From contig NZ_QZFU01000010.1 of assembly GCF_003598715.1 (NCBI RefSeq), forward strand, positions 1-64,000: a stretch of DNA of 64,000 nucleotides, written 5' to 3'. Numbering within the stretch: the first letter of the stretch is position 1; every line of letters starts with the position of its first letter. The notes under the pieces are model-generated. The model was not told the DNA's origin and made no database searches. It saw only the letters and a program-made list of their open reading frames with translations. The position numbers and the translations under genes were made by a program. The stretch comes from Nocardia panacis. Lineage in GTDB: Bacteria; Actinomycetota; Actinomycetes; Mycobacteriales; Mycobacteriaceae. Shown here piece by piece: positions 1-7,989 of the stretch.

Positions 1-127
1 CCTTACCCTCATGAATCAGCCCCAGCAGGATGTGCTCGGTACCGATGTAATTGTGGTTGAGCATCCGGGCCTCTTCCTGGGCCAAGACAACGACACGCCT
101 CGCGCGGTCGGTGAACCTCTCGAACAT
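1..127 (-). CDS. clpC: ClpC ATPase, N-terminal fragment cut by window edge
   Basis: The reverse strand from the ATG at 127 reads [20 protein letters not shown] and continues through a [17 protein letters not shown] stretch. This is the near-invariant start of actinobacterial ClpC, the Hsp100 AAA+ unfoldase that feeds substrates to the ClpP protease in the cytoplasm. Only the first 42 or so codons are present, which is the start of the N-terminal Clp-N repeat domain; the rest lies outside the window. It is divergent from the DUF899 gene at 255. The identification is close to certain because this N-terminus is so conserved. Confidence 0.95.
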   Translation of the reverse strand, partial: MFERFTDRARRVVVLAQEEARMLNHNYIGTEHILLGLIHEGK

Positions 128-180
128 TGGTGGCCCCCTAGGACTTCAGCGGCACGTGTACTGCAACCGGCGCCCGAGCA

Positions 181-206
181 GATTGCTATATTAATTAATA
201 GTAATC
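181..206. promoter_or_regulatory. AT-rich imperfect palindrome between clpC and DUF899 gene
   Basis: Arms GATTGCTAT and ATAGTAATC are complementary at 8 of 9 positions around an ATTAATTA centre. The site lies 54 bp upstream of clpC and 49 bp upstream of the next gene on the other strand. It may be a promoter/operator for either gene; no regulator is identified. Confidence 0.35.
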
Positions 207-254
207 GGCTCGGCACAGGACGCAAGGGGGTCACCCCCGACAGAAGGAGACAAC

Positions 255-968
255 ATGACGAAGCCGGGGATCGACACCATGGAACCCATGTGGCCCCAAG
301 GCAGTTCGGCGGACTACGTCGCCGCGCGGATCGAGCTGGCCGAGGCCGAACGCACCCTGCGCGATCAGATCGAGGCGGTGGCGGCGGCGCGACGGAAGAT
401 GCCGCAGGGTCGGCTGCTGCCGGAGTACACCTTCGCCGAAGGACCGCAGGACTTGGGCGTCGCCGAGCCGGTGCGCGCCACCCGCCTGCGCGAATTGTTC
501 GGCGCACACGACATTTTGGTTGTCTATCACCTCATGTTCCACCCGGACGACGCGGCGGCCTGCTCGATGTGTTCGATGTGGGTGGACGGATTCCACGGTG
601 TGCTACACCATTTGGGGCGACACGCGGGTTTCGCCGCCATCGCCAAGGCGCCGCTGCCCAAGCTGCGCGGCTGGGCGCTGCGGCGCGGTTGGGACGGCAT
701 GCGCATCCTGTCCAGCCACGACACCACCTTCAACGCCGACATGAATGCCGAACGCGCGGACGGGGATCAGCGCCCGATGATCAGCGTGTTCACCGCCGAG
801 GGCAACGCGGTGCGCCACTTCTACACCCTGCCCGCCAACTTCTGGGACGACGCCCAGCGCGGCATCGATCTGCTCTCCCCCGTCTGGAATGTGCTCGACC
901 TGCTGCCCACCGGACGCGGCGAGTGGTACGCGGACAACGACTACGCGGGGCGCGAACGCCGGATCTGA
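255..968 (+). CDS. DUF899 family thioredoxin-fold protein
   Basis: A 237-residue cytoplasmic protein of the DUF899 family (thioredoxin-like, sometimes annotated as predicted dithiol-disulfide oxidoreductase). Family signatures seen are VVYHLMFHPDD, followed by a CSMCSMWVDGFHG segment with two Cys in CxxC spacing, then FAAIAKAPLPKLRGWALRRGW and SSHDTTFNADM. The ATG at 255 is well placed after GAAGGAGA. No signal peptide or membrane segment is visible. No biochemical reaction is established for most members, so a redox role is inference from the fold and the CxxC. It is a single-gene unit, separated from the next gene by a GC-rich hairpin. Confidence 0.85.
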   Translation: MTKPGIDTMEPMWPQGSSADYVAARIELAEAERTLRDQIEAVAAARRKMPQGRLLPEYTFAEGPQDLGVAEPVRATRLRELFGAHDILVVYHLMFHPDDAAACSMCSMWVDGFHGVLHHLGRHAGFAAIAKAPLPKLRGWALRRGWDGMRILSSHDTTFNADMNAERADGDQRPMISVFTAEGNAVRHFYTLPANFWDDAQRGIDLLSPVWNVLDLLPTGRGEWYADNDYAGRERRI

Positions 969-996
969 AACTTCCGCCTGATTGCCCTCTTCGGCG

Positions 997-1021
997 CGCC
1001 CCGGCCACTCGGGCCGGGGCG
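997..1021 (+). terminator. GC-rich hairpin after the DUF899 gene
   Basis: Arms CGCCCCGGCC (997-1006) and GGCCGGGGCG (1012-1021) are perfectly complementary with a 5-nt loop. There is no T tract, as is common for actinobacterial terminators. It lies 28 nt after the stop codon and 72 nt before the next start. Confidence 0.5.
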
Positions 1022-1092
1022 ATCTGCCACGATCTTGTGCGCCGACCGCCGGGTCGGCAGCTCGATCCCGCACGCGTCGAGAGGATTTCGCC

Positions 1093-2157
1093 ATGCCCTT
1101 GCCGACCGAATCGATCGGTAGCATTCCCCGTCCCACGGCTCTGCTCAACGGAATTCAGGAGCACGCCGCGGGCCGGATCGACGACGGTGCGCTGGACGGT
1201 TTATACGACAGCGCGGTCAGGGACACCATCGAGCGATTGGAGGCGGCAGGCTCGCCGGTCGTCACCGATGGCGAACAGCGCAAGTCGAGTTTCGTTACCT
1301 ACGCGCTCGAGGGCCTGTCGAATCTGGGTCCGGACGGTGCGGTGATTCCCTTCGCGGACGGCCACACTCGCCAACTGCCCGCACTCACCTCGGGTCCGTT
1401 CCGCTACGGCCGCACCACCGAGTCCTATCTGCGGACGGCCCAGCAGTACGCGAAGGTTCCGGTGAAGCAACCGGTCATCGCCGCGTCGGCGCTGAGCCTG
1501 CTGTATCCGGCCTCCGGTATCGACGGCTACTCCCGCGAGCAGTTCCTCGATGACCTGATCGATGGGGCGGAGGCCGATATTCGCGGCGCGCTCGACGCCG
1601 GGGCCGATTCGGTGCAGCTCGACTTCACCGAGGGTCGGCTCTCCCTCAAGCTCGATCCCTCCGGCGGAGTGCTGGATTCGTTCATCGACCTCAATAACCG
1701 GGTGCTCGACCGGTTCGCACCGGAAGAGCGCAAGCGCATCGGCGTCCACACCTGCCCCGGCGGCGACCAGGATTCGACCCACAGCCTCGATATCGACTAC
1801 GCCGAGTTGCTGCCGAAACTGTTCTCGCTCAAGGCCGGTCGATTCTATGTGCAGCTCGCCAGCGAGCCGGACCAGGATCGTGCGCTGCGGGTCATGGCCG
1901 ATCATCTGCCCACCGACGCGACCGTGTTCATCGGCGTGACCGACCCGATCGACCCGGTGGTCGAGACTCCGGAACAGGTCCGCGACCGAATCCTGAACGC
2001 CGCCAGGCACCTTCCGGCCGACCGCCTCGGCACCTGCGACGACTGCGGCTTCTCCCCCTTCGGCGACGACCAATCCACCTCCCGCGATGTCGCTTTCGCA
2101 AAGATCGCGGCTCGCATCCGGGGAACCGAGATGGCCGCGGCGGAATTGGGTCTCTGA
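1093..2157 (+). CDS. MetE-like cobalamin-independent methionine synthase family protein (C-terminal domain only)
   Basis: A 354-residue protein resembling the catalytic C-terminal half of MetE, the zinc enzyme that transfers a methyl group to homocysteine. Visible are SIGSIPRPT near the N-terminus, DGEQRKSSF, QLDFTEGRLSLK, and the metal-ligand-type motifs HTCPGG and TCDDCGFSPF. Length equals a single MetE barrel rather than the full enzyme of about 750 residues, so it belongs to the stand-alone MetE-like group, whose methyl donor and acceptor often differ from those of classical MetE. The ATG at 1093 follows GAGGA; an in-frame start further upstream has no good ribosome site. Methyl transfer to a thiol is inference. 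Confidence 0.75.
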   Translation: MPLPTESIGSIPRPTALLNGIQEHAAGRIDDGALDGLYDSAVRDTIERLEAAGSPVVTDGEQRKSSFVTYALEGLSNLGPDGAVIPFADGHTRQLPALTSGPFRYGRTTESYLRTAQQYAKVPVKQPVIAASALSLLYPASGIDGYSREQFLDDLIDGAEADIRGALDAGADSVQLDFTEGRLSLKLDPSGGVLDSFIDLNNRVLDRFAPEERKRIGVHTCPGGDQDSTHSLDIDYAELLPKLFSLKAGRFYVQLASEPDQDRALRVMADHLPTDATVFIGVTDPIDPVVETPEQVRDRILNAARHLPADRLGTCDDCGFSPFGDDQSTSRDVAFAKIAARIRGTEMAAAELGL

Positions 2158-2204
2158 CCTGAACACCTCCGAATCCGCCCGCAAATAGGGCATCCGACAA
2201 TTTC

Positions 2205-2226
2205 ATTCAGTACTACCGTACTGAGT
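2205..2226. promoter_or_regulatory. Operator-like inverted repeat upstream of MFS gene
   Basis: Arms ATTCAGTAC and GTACTGAGT are complementary at 8 of 9 positions around a 4-nt centre, 40 bp before the MFS start. Size and spacing fit a TetR/MarR-type operator. The cognate regulator is unknown. Confidence 0.4.
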
Positions 2227-2265
2227 GATGTGGTTGCGGCACGGGCGGATTCGTGAGGTGGGCTG

Positions 2266-3447
2266 ATGGGTTATCGAGGGCTGGTCAAGCGCGAGGTGCT
2301 GTGGTGGACGGCGGTGGCGTTCGGAAGTCGACTGCCCATCGCCATGGCTCCGCTGGCGTTGTTGTTCCTCGCGCGCGGGACAGGGAAGGGTGACGCGTTC
2401 GGCGCGTCGCTGGCCGCGTGCTACATCGTTGGTGAGGTGCTCGGGGCAATCCTGCAGGGCATGTGGCTGAGTCGAAACCGGCTGCGACGGCAACTATCCG
2501 TCGGAATCATGGCGGGGTCTTTGGGTTTCGCGGGATTGGCGGCACTGCCGACGGCCCCGCCCGCCGTACTGATCGCGCTGGCCGTCGTGGCGGGGGCCGG
2601 TCCGGCCGCCTCGACGGGTGGTCTGCGATCCATGCTGACCAATATGGTCGACCCCACCGAGGCTTCCAGAGCGCTCAGCGCCGAAGCGATTCTCTCCTCG
2701 ATCATTTGGGCCGTGGCGCCCGCCGCGGCGGTCGGCTTGGCCTTGCAGGTGAATCCGGTCGTGCCGCTGGCGCTCTCGGCCGCCTGCGGGTTCGTCGCGG
2801 CGATCCTGATCTTCCTCCTGAAAGCGCCGCCGCCCGCGCAACGGACGCACGAATCCCCGTGGCGCGCCGTGGCAGCCGGCTGGCCAATCTACCTGACGAG
2901 CTCCGCCGCCATGGCCTTGATCGCCATCGCCGAATTGGTATTGCCCGCGCTGCTGGAATCGCATGGCGTCGCGGTCGGCTGGTCCGGGCCGATTCTGATG
3001 ACGTTCGCGGCGGCCTCGGCGGTCGGCGCGTTCGTATACGGCCTACGAACCTGGCCGGGCGGGGTGCGCGAGCACTCCATGGTGCTGTTGGTGCTGATGG
3101 CGGGGGCCGCGGCGCTGATCGCGGTGCTGCCGGGCCTGTGGGTCGGGGTGGCGTTCGCGGTCGCGGGAATTCTCGAGGCGGGTGTGATCGTCTCACGCAA
3201 TCTCGCACTGCGCGAACGGCTTCCGGAGGAATTGCACGCGGCGGCCTACTCGGTGAGCTATGCGGCCGCCGGTGTGGGCTACGGACTCACGGCCCTGATG
3301 AGCGCGGCCATCCTGACCCGCGCCGCGCCGAGTGTGGCCATCCTCGGCGGGGTCGCGATCACGCTCGTGCTGACCGCGCTCAGTTGGCTGGCCGAGCGCG
3401 CGCCGCGAAAGACACCGGATCGCGCGTTGGCCGCCTCGGACCGCTGA
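2266..3447 (+). CDS. MFS transporter
   Basis: A 393-residue integral membrane protein with about twelve hydrophobic segments, the usual length of a 12-TM major facilitator. The sequence alternates Ala/Gly/Leu-rich helices with short charged loops, for example WLSRNRLRRQ between early helices, and ends in a polar tail. No substrate motif is recognisable. It follows an operator-like palindrome and ends in a strong bidirectional hairpin, so it is probably transcribed alone and may be a regulated efflux pump. Substrate is unknown. Confidence 0.75.
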   Translation: MGYRGLVKREVLWWTAVAFGSRLPIAMAPLALLFLARGTGKGDAFGASLAACYIVGEVLGAILQGMWLSRNRLRRQLSVGIMAGSLGFAGLAALPTAPPAVLIALAVVAGAGPAASTGGLRSMLTNMVDPTEASRALSAEAILSSIIWAVAPAAAVGLALQVNPVVPLALSAACGFVAAILIFLLKAPPPAQRTHESPWRAVAAGWPIYLTSSAAMALIAIAELVLPALLESHGVAVGWSGPILMTFAAASAVGAFVYGLRTWPGGVREHSMVLLVLMAGAAALIAVLPGLWVGVAFAVAGILEAGVIVSRNLALRERLPEELHAAAYSVSYAAAGVGYGLTALMSAAILTRAAPSVAILGGVAITLVLTALSWLAERAPRKTPDRALAASDR

Positions 3448-3458
3448 GACGCAAACAA

Positions 3459-3492
3459 CTCGGACCCGGCGGGAAGTTCCGCCGGGTCCGAG
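3459..3492. terminator. Bidirectional terminator hairpin between convergent genes
   Basis: A perfect 14-bp stem (CTCGGACCCGGCGG at 3459-3472 with its complement at 3479-3492) and a 6-nt loop sit between the MFS stop and the lipase stop. Confidence 0.8.
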
Positions 3493-3502
3493 GTTCACGA
3501 GG

Positions 3503-4666
3503 TCAGCGTCCAGCGGCCGCGCGCAGTTTGTCCTCGACGAAGTTCCAGGCATCCGGGAACCCGATGACGGCGGCGGTCAGATGCTCCGATACATCCACCG
3601 GCGTGAACTGAACCTGCGCCCCGGCCTTGCGATACCGGTCCACCACGTCCGAGACCGCGTCGAACGGGGTCAGGAAGTCGTCCTTGCCCTGCCAGACATA
3701 CATCGGCACGGTGGGCACCTCATCGGAGTACCGCAGGCTGTTCTCGTGCAGCACGGCGAAGGCTTCCGGGCTGTCCATCAGCTTCTTGGTCTTGGCGAAT
3801 TCGTCGGCGTTGTGGCCCAGACCGTCGATGAGCAGTTTGCGGCGGCAGGAGTCGCGCTCGGCGTCGCGGAAGGACAGGCCCGCGCCGTTGAGCTGATCGG
3901 AGATCGGCAGCCGGTCCGGGTATTCGCGTTCCAGGCCCATGGCGGCGGCGAAGGCCAAACCGAATCCGGGATGGGCGCTGAAGCCCAGGGCGCGGGCCAT
4001 CTGCTCCAGATCCGCCGGAATACCACCCGCGACGGCGGCGGTGAGCTTCAGTTCGGGGGCGTAGCGGGGCTGTTCGGCGGCGGCCCACGCGGTGGCCATA
4101 CCGCCGCCGGAGTAGCCGGCCAGCACGGTGGGCACGTCGGATAGGCCCAGTTCGGCCACGTGCTTGACGGCGCGCACGCTGTCGAGGGTGACCATGCCGC
4201 TCATCTTGGCCGCACCGTAGGCGACGTCGGGGCCGAGGTAGTCGGGCAGCGAGATGGCCCAGCCGCGCGCGATCGGGACCATGGCCGTGGGGCCGTCCTG
4301 GAGTTCGCCGTTGAACAGCGCCTGCGAGGGCTGGCAGCGAATGCCGAGGGAGTTGATGAGCGACTGGTAGGAGATGAGCGGCGGATTCTTCACGCCGCGC
4401 GGCATCAGGACCGTCGTAATGCCCATGATGGGCTTGTTGCCGGAGTTGGTCGAGCGGAACGAGATCTGCCAGCCGTCGGTGCCCGCGTAGAGGCCGGTGT
4501 CGATCTTCCTGGTCTGCACCACATCGCCGGGGTGTAGATCGCCGATATTCGCGGGCGCCGCGTAGAACGGGTCACGATCGGGCGTCGGGTACGCGGGATC
4601 CGCACCGGCCGTCGGGGCGCATACCCCGACAAACGCCGCGCACACTGCGGTGGCCAACGCCTTCAT
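3503..4666 (-). CDS. Secreted lipase, LIP family alpha/beta hydrolase
   Basis: A secreted esterase/lipase of the LIP (secretory lipase) family common in Nocardia and Rhodococcus. From Met at 4666 the protein is 387 residues with a classic signal peptide (MKALATAVCAAFVGVCAP, cleavage near TAGA-DP). The nucleophile elbow is GYSGGG. Candidate acid and histidine are in KDDFLTPFDAV and SEHLTAAVIG near the C-terminus. Such enzymes hydrolyse acylglycerols or other esters outside the cell. A GTG at 4708 would add 14 residues ahead of the signal peptide; the ATG is preferred because the leader then starts normally, although neither start has a strong ribosome site. A second lipase of the same general type lies at 54588. 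Confidence 0.85.
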   Translation of the reverse strand: MKALATAVCAAFVGVCAPTAGADPAYPTPDRDPFYAAPANIGDLHPGDVVQTRKIDTGLYAGTDGWQISFRSTNSGNKPIMGITTVLMPRGVKNPPLISYQSLINSLGIRCQPSQALFNGELQDGPTAMVPIARGWAISLPDYLGPDVAYGAAKMSGMVTLDSVRAVKHVAELGLSDVPTVLAGYSGGGMATAWAAAEQPRYAPELKLTAAVAGGIPADLEQMARALGFSAHPGFGLAFAAAMGLEREYPDRLPISDQLNGAGLSFRDAERDSCRRKLLIDGLGHNADEFAKTKKLMDSPEAFAVLHENSLRYSDEVPTVPMYVWQGKDDFLTPFDAVSDVVDRYRKAGAQVQFTPVDVSEHLTAAVIGFPDAWNFVEDKLRAAAGR

Positions 4667-4958
4667 CCGAAACCGGTGGAACGTGAAACCCGCCGTAAAT
4701 GTGGTCACGAGGGCACATCAAACCCGATCGGAGCAGCGGAGTCGAATCCGATCCCGGTGCGCGAGATCGATTGGCGGCAAATGATTCTCGCCGCTACCGG
4801 CGGTACCGATATGACGCGGACGGCAGCGAACCGCCGCATCGGTCGATGAGCTGGTGCGATAGCGAAGCGATCTTGATAGCCGGTAGATCTGCTGATTCGC
4901 GACATTGAAGACAAAACCGCTGGTCCAGACTAGTTGCTGAATGTTAGCTATAAACTTC

Positions 4959-4974
4959 TGTGACCTCTCTCACA
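4959..4974. promoter_or_regulatory. Perfect CRP-type site
   Basis: TGTGACCTCTCTCACA fits the CRP consensus TGTGA-N6-TCACA exactly. It lies between the lipase (leftward) and the transglycosylase (rightward). In mycobacteria the cAMP receptor protein uses this type of site, including upstream of the cell-wall hydrolase gene rpfA. Which of the two genes it controls here is not certain. Confidence 0.6.
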
Positions 4975-5447
4975 TTTGGTTTGGCAGCAAACCTCCTGCG
5001 TATGCGCGGGATTTCCGGGCGAGATTTTTCGTTCCAAGATCAACCGCACCGTTCGTTTGCCTTTCGTTAACTCTACGTTAACCGACCGTGACCATTCTGC
5101 AATCGGGTCGAAAAAAGCGACCCGAAGTTGGTTAATCCGCGAGGTTATCGAAACCCATCCGGATAACGGCCCAAGGACGGAACGTGCGTCCCGAACGGCC
5201 CCGCCAACTCTCCGCTCCCGGTACCGGACCGGGAGTTCCGCGCAGCGGCGCGGTCGGCCGAGGAGCCGAGAGCACCCGCGCGGGCGGCACGCACCGCACC
5301 GCGTTCCAGGGGACGGCCATCCCCCACACAACAAAACCCCACAACAGCACATCGCGACCGATCGGCGAGCGCCACCGCGCCCTCGTCGTGGATTCGCGCG
5401 GCCCCGACCCGCTCGAACCCGAACCGAACCGATCAAGGAACCGATAC
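4975..5447 (+). other. Long non-coding leader/promoter region before transglycosylase gene
   Basis: About 470 bp without a convincing gene. It contains the paired palindromic hexamers GTTAAC at 5066-5071 and 5077-5082, a hairpin-forming GC-rich stretch near 5215-5245, and a weak AAGGAA ribosome site before 5448. Cell-wall hydrolase genes in Actinobacteria often have long riboswitch leaders (c-di-AMP, ydaO class), but no convincing ydaO core was found by eye. Confidence 0.3.
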
Positions 5448-6026
5448 ATGCTCGACCGACGCTTCCCCTCTCTTCGCCGCGCCTCGCTGCGCGAGATCGT
5501 CGCCGCAGGCGTGGCCGCCGCGGGCGTGATCGCCGTGTGCGCCTCCTCCGCGGTCTCCGTGGCCGACGATCGCGTCCCGTCGCGCATCACCATGGTGGCG
5601 CAGGAAGAGCCGGCCCCGGCCGCTCCGGCCCCGGCTCCCGCGCCCGCCCCGATGCCCTTCCCACTGCCTGCTCCCGCCCCGATGCCCGCACCCGCTCCGG
5701 CCTACCCGGACAACCTCGACGGTTGGATCCGTCAGGCCCTCGACGTCATGCACGGACGCGGCATTCCCGGCAGCTACGACGGCATCTACCGCAACGTCAT
5801 GCGCGAATCGACCGGCAACCCCCGCGCCATCAACCTCTGGGACTCCAATGCCGCCGCGGGCATCCCCTCCAAGGGCCTGCTGCAGGTGATCGATCCGACC
5901 TTCCAGACCTATCACGTCGAGGGCACCTCGTGGGATATCTACGACCCGATCGCCAACATCACCGCCGCCTGCAACTACGCCGCGCACACCTACGGCTCGA
6001 TGGACAACGTCAACTCCGCCTACTGA
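5448..6026 (+). CDS. Secreted lysozyme-like lytic transglycosylase (SLT domain)
   Basis: A 192-residue exported cell-wall hydrolase. Residues 1-40 form a twin-Arg-containing signal region (LRRASLREIV followed by a hydrophobic AAGVAAAGVIAVCA stretch). A Pro/Ala linker built of PAPAP repeats follows, then a C-terminal SLT/lysozyme-like domain: YRNVMRESTGNPRAINLWD with the likely catalytic Glu in MRES, then GIPSKGLLQVIDPTF and YDPIANITAACNYAAHTYG. This architecture cleaves glycan strands of peptidoglycan, as in resuscitation-promoting-factor-like enzymes. The ATG at 5448 is chosen because the signal peptide begins there; an upstream in-frame extension is low-complexity. A CRP-type site lies about 470 bp upstream. 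Confidence 0.85.
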   Translation: MLDRRFPSLRRASLREIVAAGVAAAGVIAVCASSAVSVADDRVPSRITMVAQEEPAPAAPAPAPAPAPMPFPLPAPAPMPAPAPAYPDNLDGWIRQALDVMHGRGIPGSYDGIYRNVMRESTGNPRAINLWDSNAAAGIPSKGLLQVIDPTFQTYHVEGTSWDIYDPIANITAACNYAAHTYGSMDNVNSAY

Positions 6027-6036
6027 GGACCGCTTC

Positions 6037-6510
6037 CTACCGGTCGCAATCGGCGAGGTCGCCGGTGCGCTCGGCGGCGGGCACCACCTTGTCCGCCAGC
6101 GTGCGCAGCGCCGTCGCCTCCTCGGCGGACATGGGGTCGACGAAGATGTGGCGGACCAGTTCCACATGGTTGGGCGCGGCCCGCTCGAGCGCCTGACGCC
6201 CCTGCGGGGTCAACTGGACCAGGATGCCGCGCGCGTCGTCCTCGGCCGGGCGGCGGTCGACCAGACCGCGCGCGGCCATGCGCGAGAGATGCTTGGACAG
6301 CCTGCTCTTCTCCCACAGGACCTCGACGGCGAGATCCTTGGCGCGTAGGCAATCCCCCGGCGCGGCCGAAAGGGCAACCAGCAGTTCGTAATCGGCATTG
6401 GACAAACCGTCGCGCGCCAGCCCGGCCGCGATCGCGGCATCCATGTGCTGGCGCAGCCGAATGTAGGCCTGCCAGGTCGTTTGTTCATCGTCGCTCAGCC
6501 ACCGGACCAT
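6037..6510 (-). CDS. MarR family transcriptional regulator
   Basis: A 157-residue winged-helix repressor. The DNA-binding segment is LSNADYELLVALSAAPGD, with LAVEVLWEKSRLSKHLSRMAARGLV as the recognition helix and RRPAEDDARGILVQLTPQGR as the wing, all at the normal MarR positions. It ends 10 bp from the transglycosylase stop (convergent) and is divergent from the excalibur gene. Two AGTTGACA copies (near 6534 and 6571) in the shared intergenic region are possible promoter or operator elements. The ligand is unknown. Confidence 0.9.
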   Translation of the reverse strand: MVRWLSDDEQTTWQAYIRLRQHMDAAIAAGLARDGLSNADYELLVALSAAPGDCLRAKDLAVEVLWEKSRLSKHLSRMAARGLVDRRPAEDDARGILVQLTPQGRQALERAAPNHVELVRHIFVDPMSAEEATALRTLADKVVPAAERTGDLADCDR

Positions 6511-6657
6511 GACAGCGAGTTTAACCCGCCTTTAGTTGACATGGAAACCAGCTCTGGGGGCGGTGGGCCAGTTGACAATAGCGCCCACCGTCACAACAGT
6601 GGATGCGGCGTTCGAGTCTCGACGCCGCAATCACCGCACCAGACAGCAGAGGAATAC

Positions 6658-6957
6658 ATGAACGTTCGCCGGCTCACCGTCAGCGTCGCCGCCGCGGGTC
6701 TGACGCTTCTAGCGGCCCCCGTCGCCTCGGCGGGTCCCGCCCCCTCCGGCTCCGCCGGAACCGGTTCGTCCGGGCTCGACTCCGTCATCGGCGCGACCGG
6801 ATCCGCGGGTCTGACCCAAACCGGTTCCGCCCAGGGCGCATTCGCCAACTGCGACGAGGCCCGCGCGGCCGGACGCGCGCCGCTGTTTCGCGGCGAGCCC
6901 GGTTACGGCCCGCACCTCGATCCGAACGGCACCGGAATGGCCTGCCCGACGGTCTGA
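6658..6957 (+). CDS. Secreted excalibur calcium-binding domain protein
   Basis: A 99-residue exported protein. The signal peptide is MNVRRLTVSVAAAGLTLLAA with AxA-type cleavage (VASA-GP). A Gly/Ser-rich linker leads to a C-terminal excalibur domain: FANCDEARAAGRAPLFRGEPGYG followed by HLDPNGTGMACP. The DxDxDG-like DPNGTGMAC loop and two Cys define this small extracellular Ca-binding domain. GAGG lies just before the ATG. Function is unknown. A strong hairpin follows the stop. Confidence 0.9.
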   Translation: MNVRRLTVSVAAAGLTLLAAPVASAGPAPSGSAGTGSSGLDSVIGATGSAGLTQTGSAQGAFANCDEARAAGRAPLFRGEPGYGPHLDPNGTGMACPTV

Positions 6958-6971
6958 ACCCCGTAATGCGA

Positions 6972-7006
6972 AAACACCCGGTGTGGCATTGCCACACCGG
7001 GTGTTT
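6972..7006. terminator. Bidirectional terminator between excalibur and DUF3618 genes
   Basis: A perfect 16-bp stem (AAACACCCGGTGTGGC at 6972-6987, complement at 6991-7006) with a 3-nt loop and A/T-rich ends in both directions, between convergent genes. Confidence 0.9.
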
Positions 7007-7022
7007 CACGTTCGGGATCCGC

Positions 7023-7250
7023 TCAGCGGAAGATCTTGATCAGCACCAGACCGACCACCACCGCGCCCGCGCCGATCAGGCTGTACTTGATCTTGGGCTG
7101 ATTGAGCTTGGCCAGCAGCATGTGCTTGGTGTCGTCGGCGATCCGCTGCGGATCGGCACGCACCGCGATCTCGTCCAGCGTGCTCGCCAGTCGAGTGCGC
7201 GCGGCCTCGATCTCCTTCTCGATCCGCTCGGTATCCTTCCCCACGATCAC
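7023..7250 (-). CDS. DUF3618 small membrane protein
   Basis: A 75-residue protein with the DUF3618 pattern: an N-terminal amphipathic stretch (DTERIEKEIEAARTRLASTL, DEIAVRADPQRIADD) and one C-terminal transmembrane helix (YSLIGAGAVVVGLVLIKIF). The matching gene in M. tuberculosis (Rv2520c, same length) also sits next to bcp near acpS and fas, so synteny supports the call. It is divergent from bcp. Function is unknown. Confidence 0.85.
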   Translation of the reverse strand: MIVGKDTERIEKEIEAARTRLASTLDEIAVRADPQRIADDTKHMLLAKLNQPKIKYSLIGAGAVVVGLVLIKIFR

Positions 7251-7439
7251 CCTCCTGTGCTCGGCGGAGCGCGCGCCGCGCTCGATTCGGGGCCGAGTCT
7301 ATCCGCAGACCCGCGAGCGTTCCGCCGCCGCGGGCGGCCAGTGCCGATTGAGCGCCGCGAACGGCAGTGCCGATTTGAGCGCCGCAGGCGCAGTGCCGAT
7401 TGAGCCGCGCGGGCAGCCGCTTCGATTACCGTGCATGGG

Positions 7440-7913
7440 GTGACCGACAACCTTCGACTCGCCCCCGGCGATCCCGCCCCCGAATTCACCCTGCCCGACG
7501 CCGACGGCAAGAATGTCTCGCTGTCCGACTACCGCGGCCGCAAGGTCATCGTCTACTTCTACCCCGCGGCGAGCACCCCCGGTTGCACCAAGCAGGCGTG
7601 CGACTTCCGCGACAGCCTCGCCGACCTCGAGGGCGCGGGCATCGAGGTCCTCGGCATCTCCCCCGACAAGCCCGCCAAACTCGCCAAATTCCGCGATACC
7701 GAACACCTCACCTTCCCGCTGCTGTCCGATCCGGACCGCGAGGTGCTCAGCGCCTACGGCGCGTACGGCGAGAAGACGATGTACGGCAAGACCGTGGTGG
7801 GCGTCATCCGATCCACCTTTCTCGTGGACGAGAAGGGGCGTATCGAGGTGGCCCAGTACAACGTGCGCGCCACCGGTCATGTCGCGAAGCTGCGGCGGGA
7901 ACTGTCGGTCTAG
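7440..7913 (+). CDS. bcp: Thioredoxin-dependent peroxiredoxin, BCP/PrxQ type
   Basis: A 157-residue cytoplasmic peroxiredoxin that reduces hydrogen peroxide and organic hydroperoxides with thioredoxin electrons. The core motif is [20 protein letters not shown]: the first Cys is peroxidatic, and the second, five residues later, is the BCP-type resolving Cys. Other family elements are [14 protein letters not shown] and [15 protein letters not shown]. The GTG at 7440 gives [10 protein letters not shown], a normal BCP start; a GTG three codons upstream (7431) is also possible. The gene lies in the conserved bcp-acpS-fas neighbourhood of Mycobacteriales. Confidence 0.92.
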   Translation: MTDNLRLAPGDPAPEFTLPDADGKNVSLSDYRGRKVIVYFYPAASTPGCTKQACDFRDSLADLEGAGIEVLGISPDKPAKLAKFRDTEHLTFPLLSDPDREVLSAYGAYGEKTMYGKTVVGVIRSTFLVDEKGRIEVAQYNVRATGHVAKLRRELSV

Positions 7914-7989
7914 GGCACAGGGTCCCAAGGGCGGACACGCAGACGCCGTGCGCGTGTCGTGACCGTCGACATACCGCTAGCCTTGACGG

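Noticed and set aside
5150..5447. c-di-AMP (ydaO) riboswitch before the transglycosylase
   Set aside because: The genomic context fits, but the conserved core segments could not be aligned convincingly by eye. It is left as a search to be run rather than a feature.
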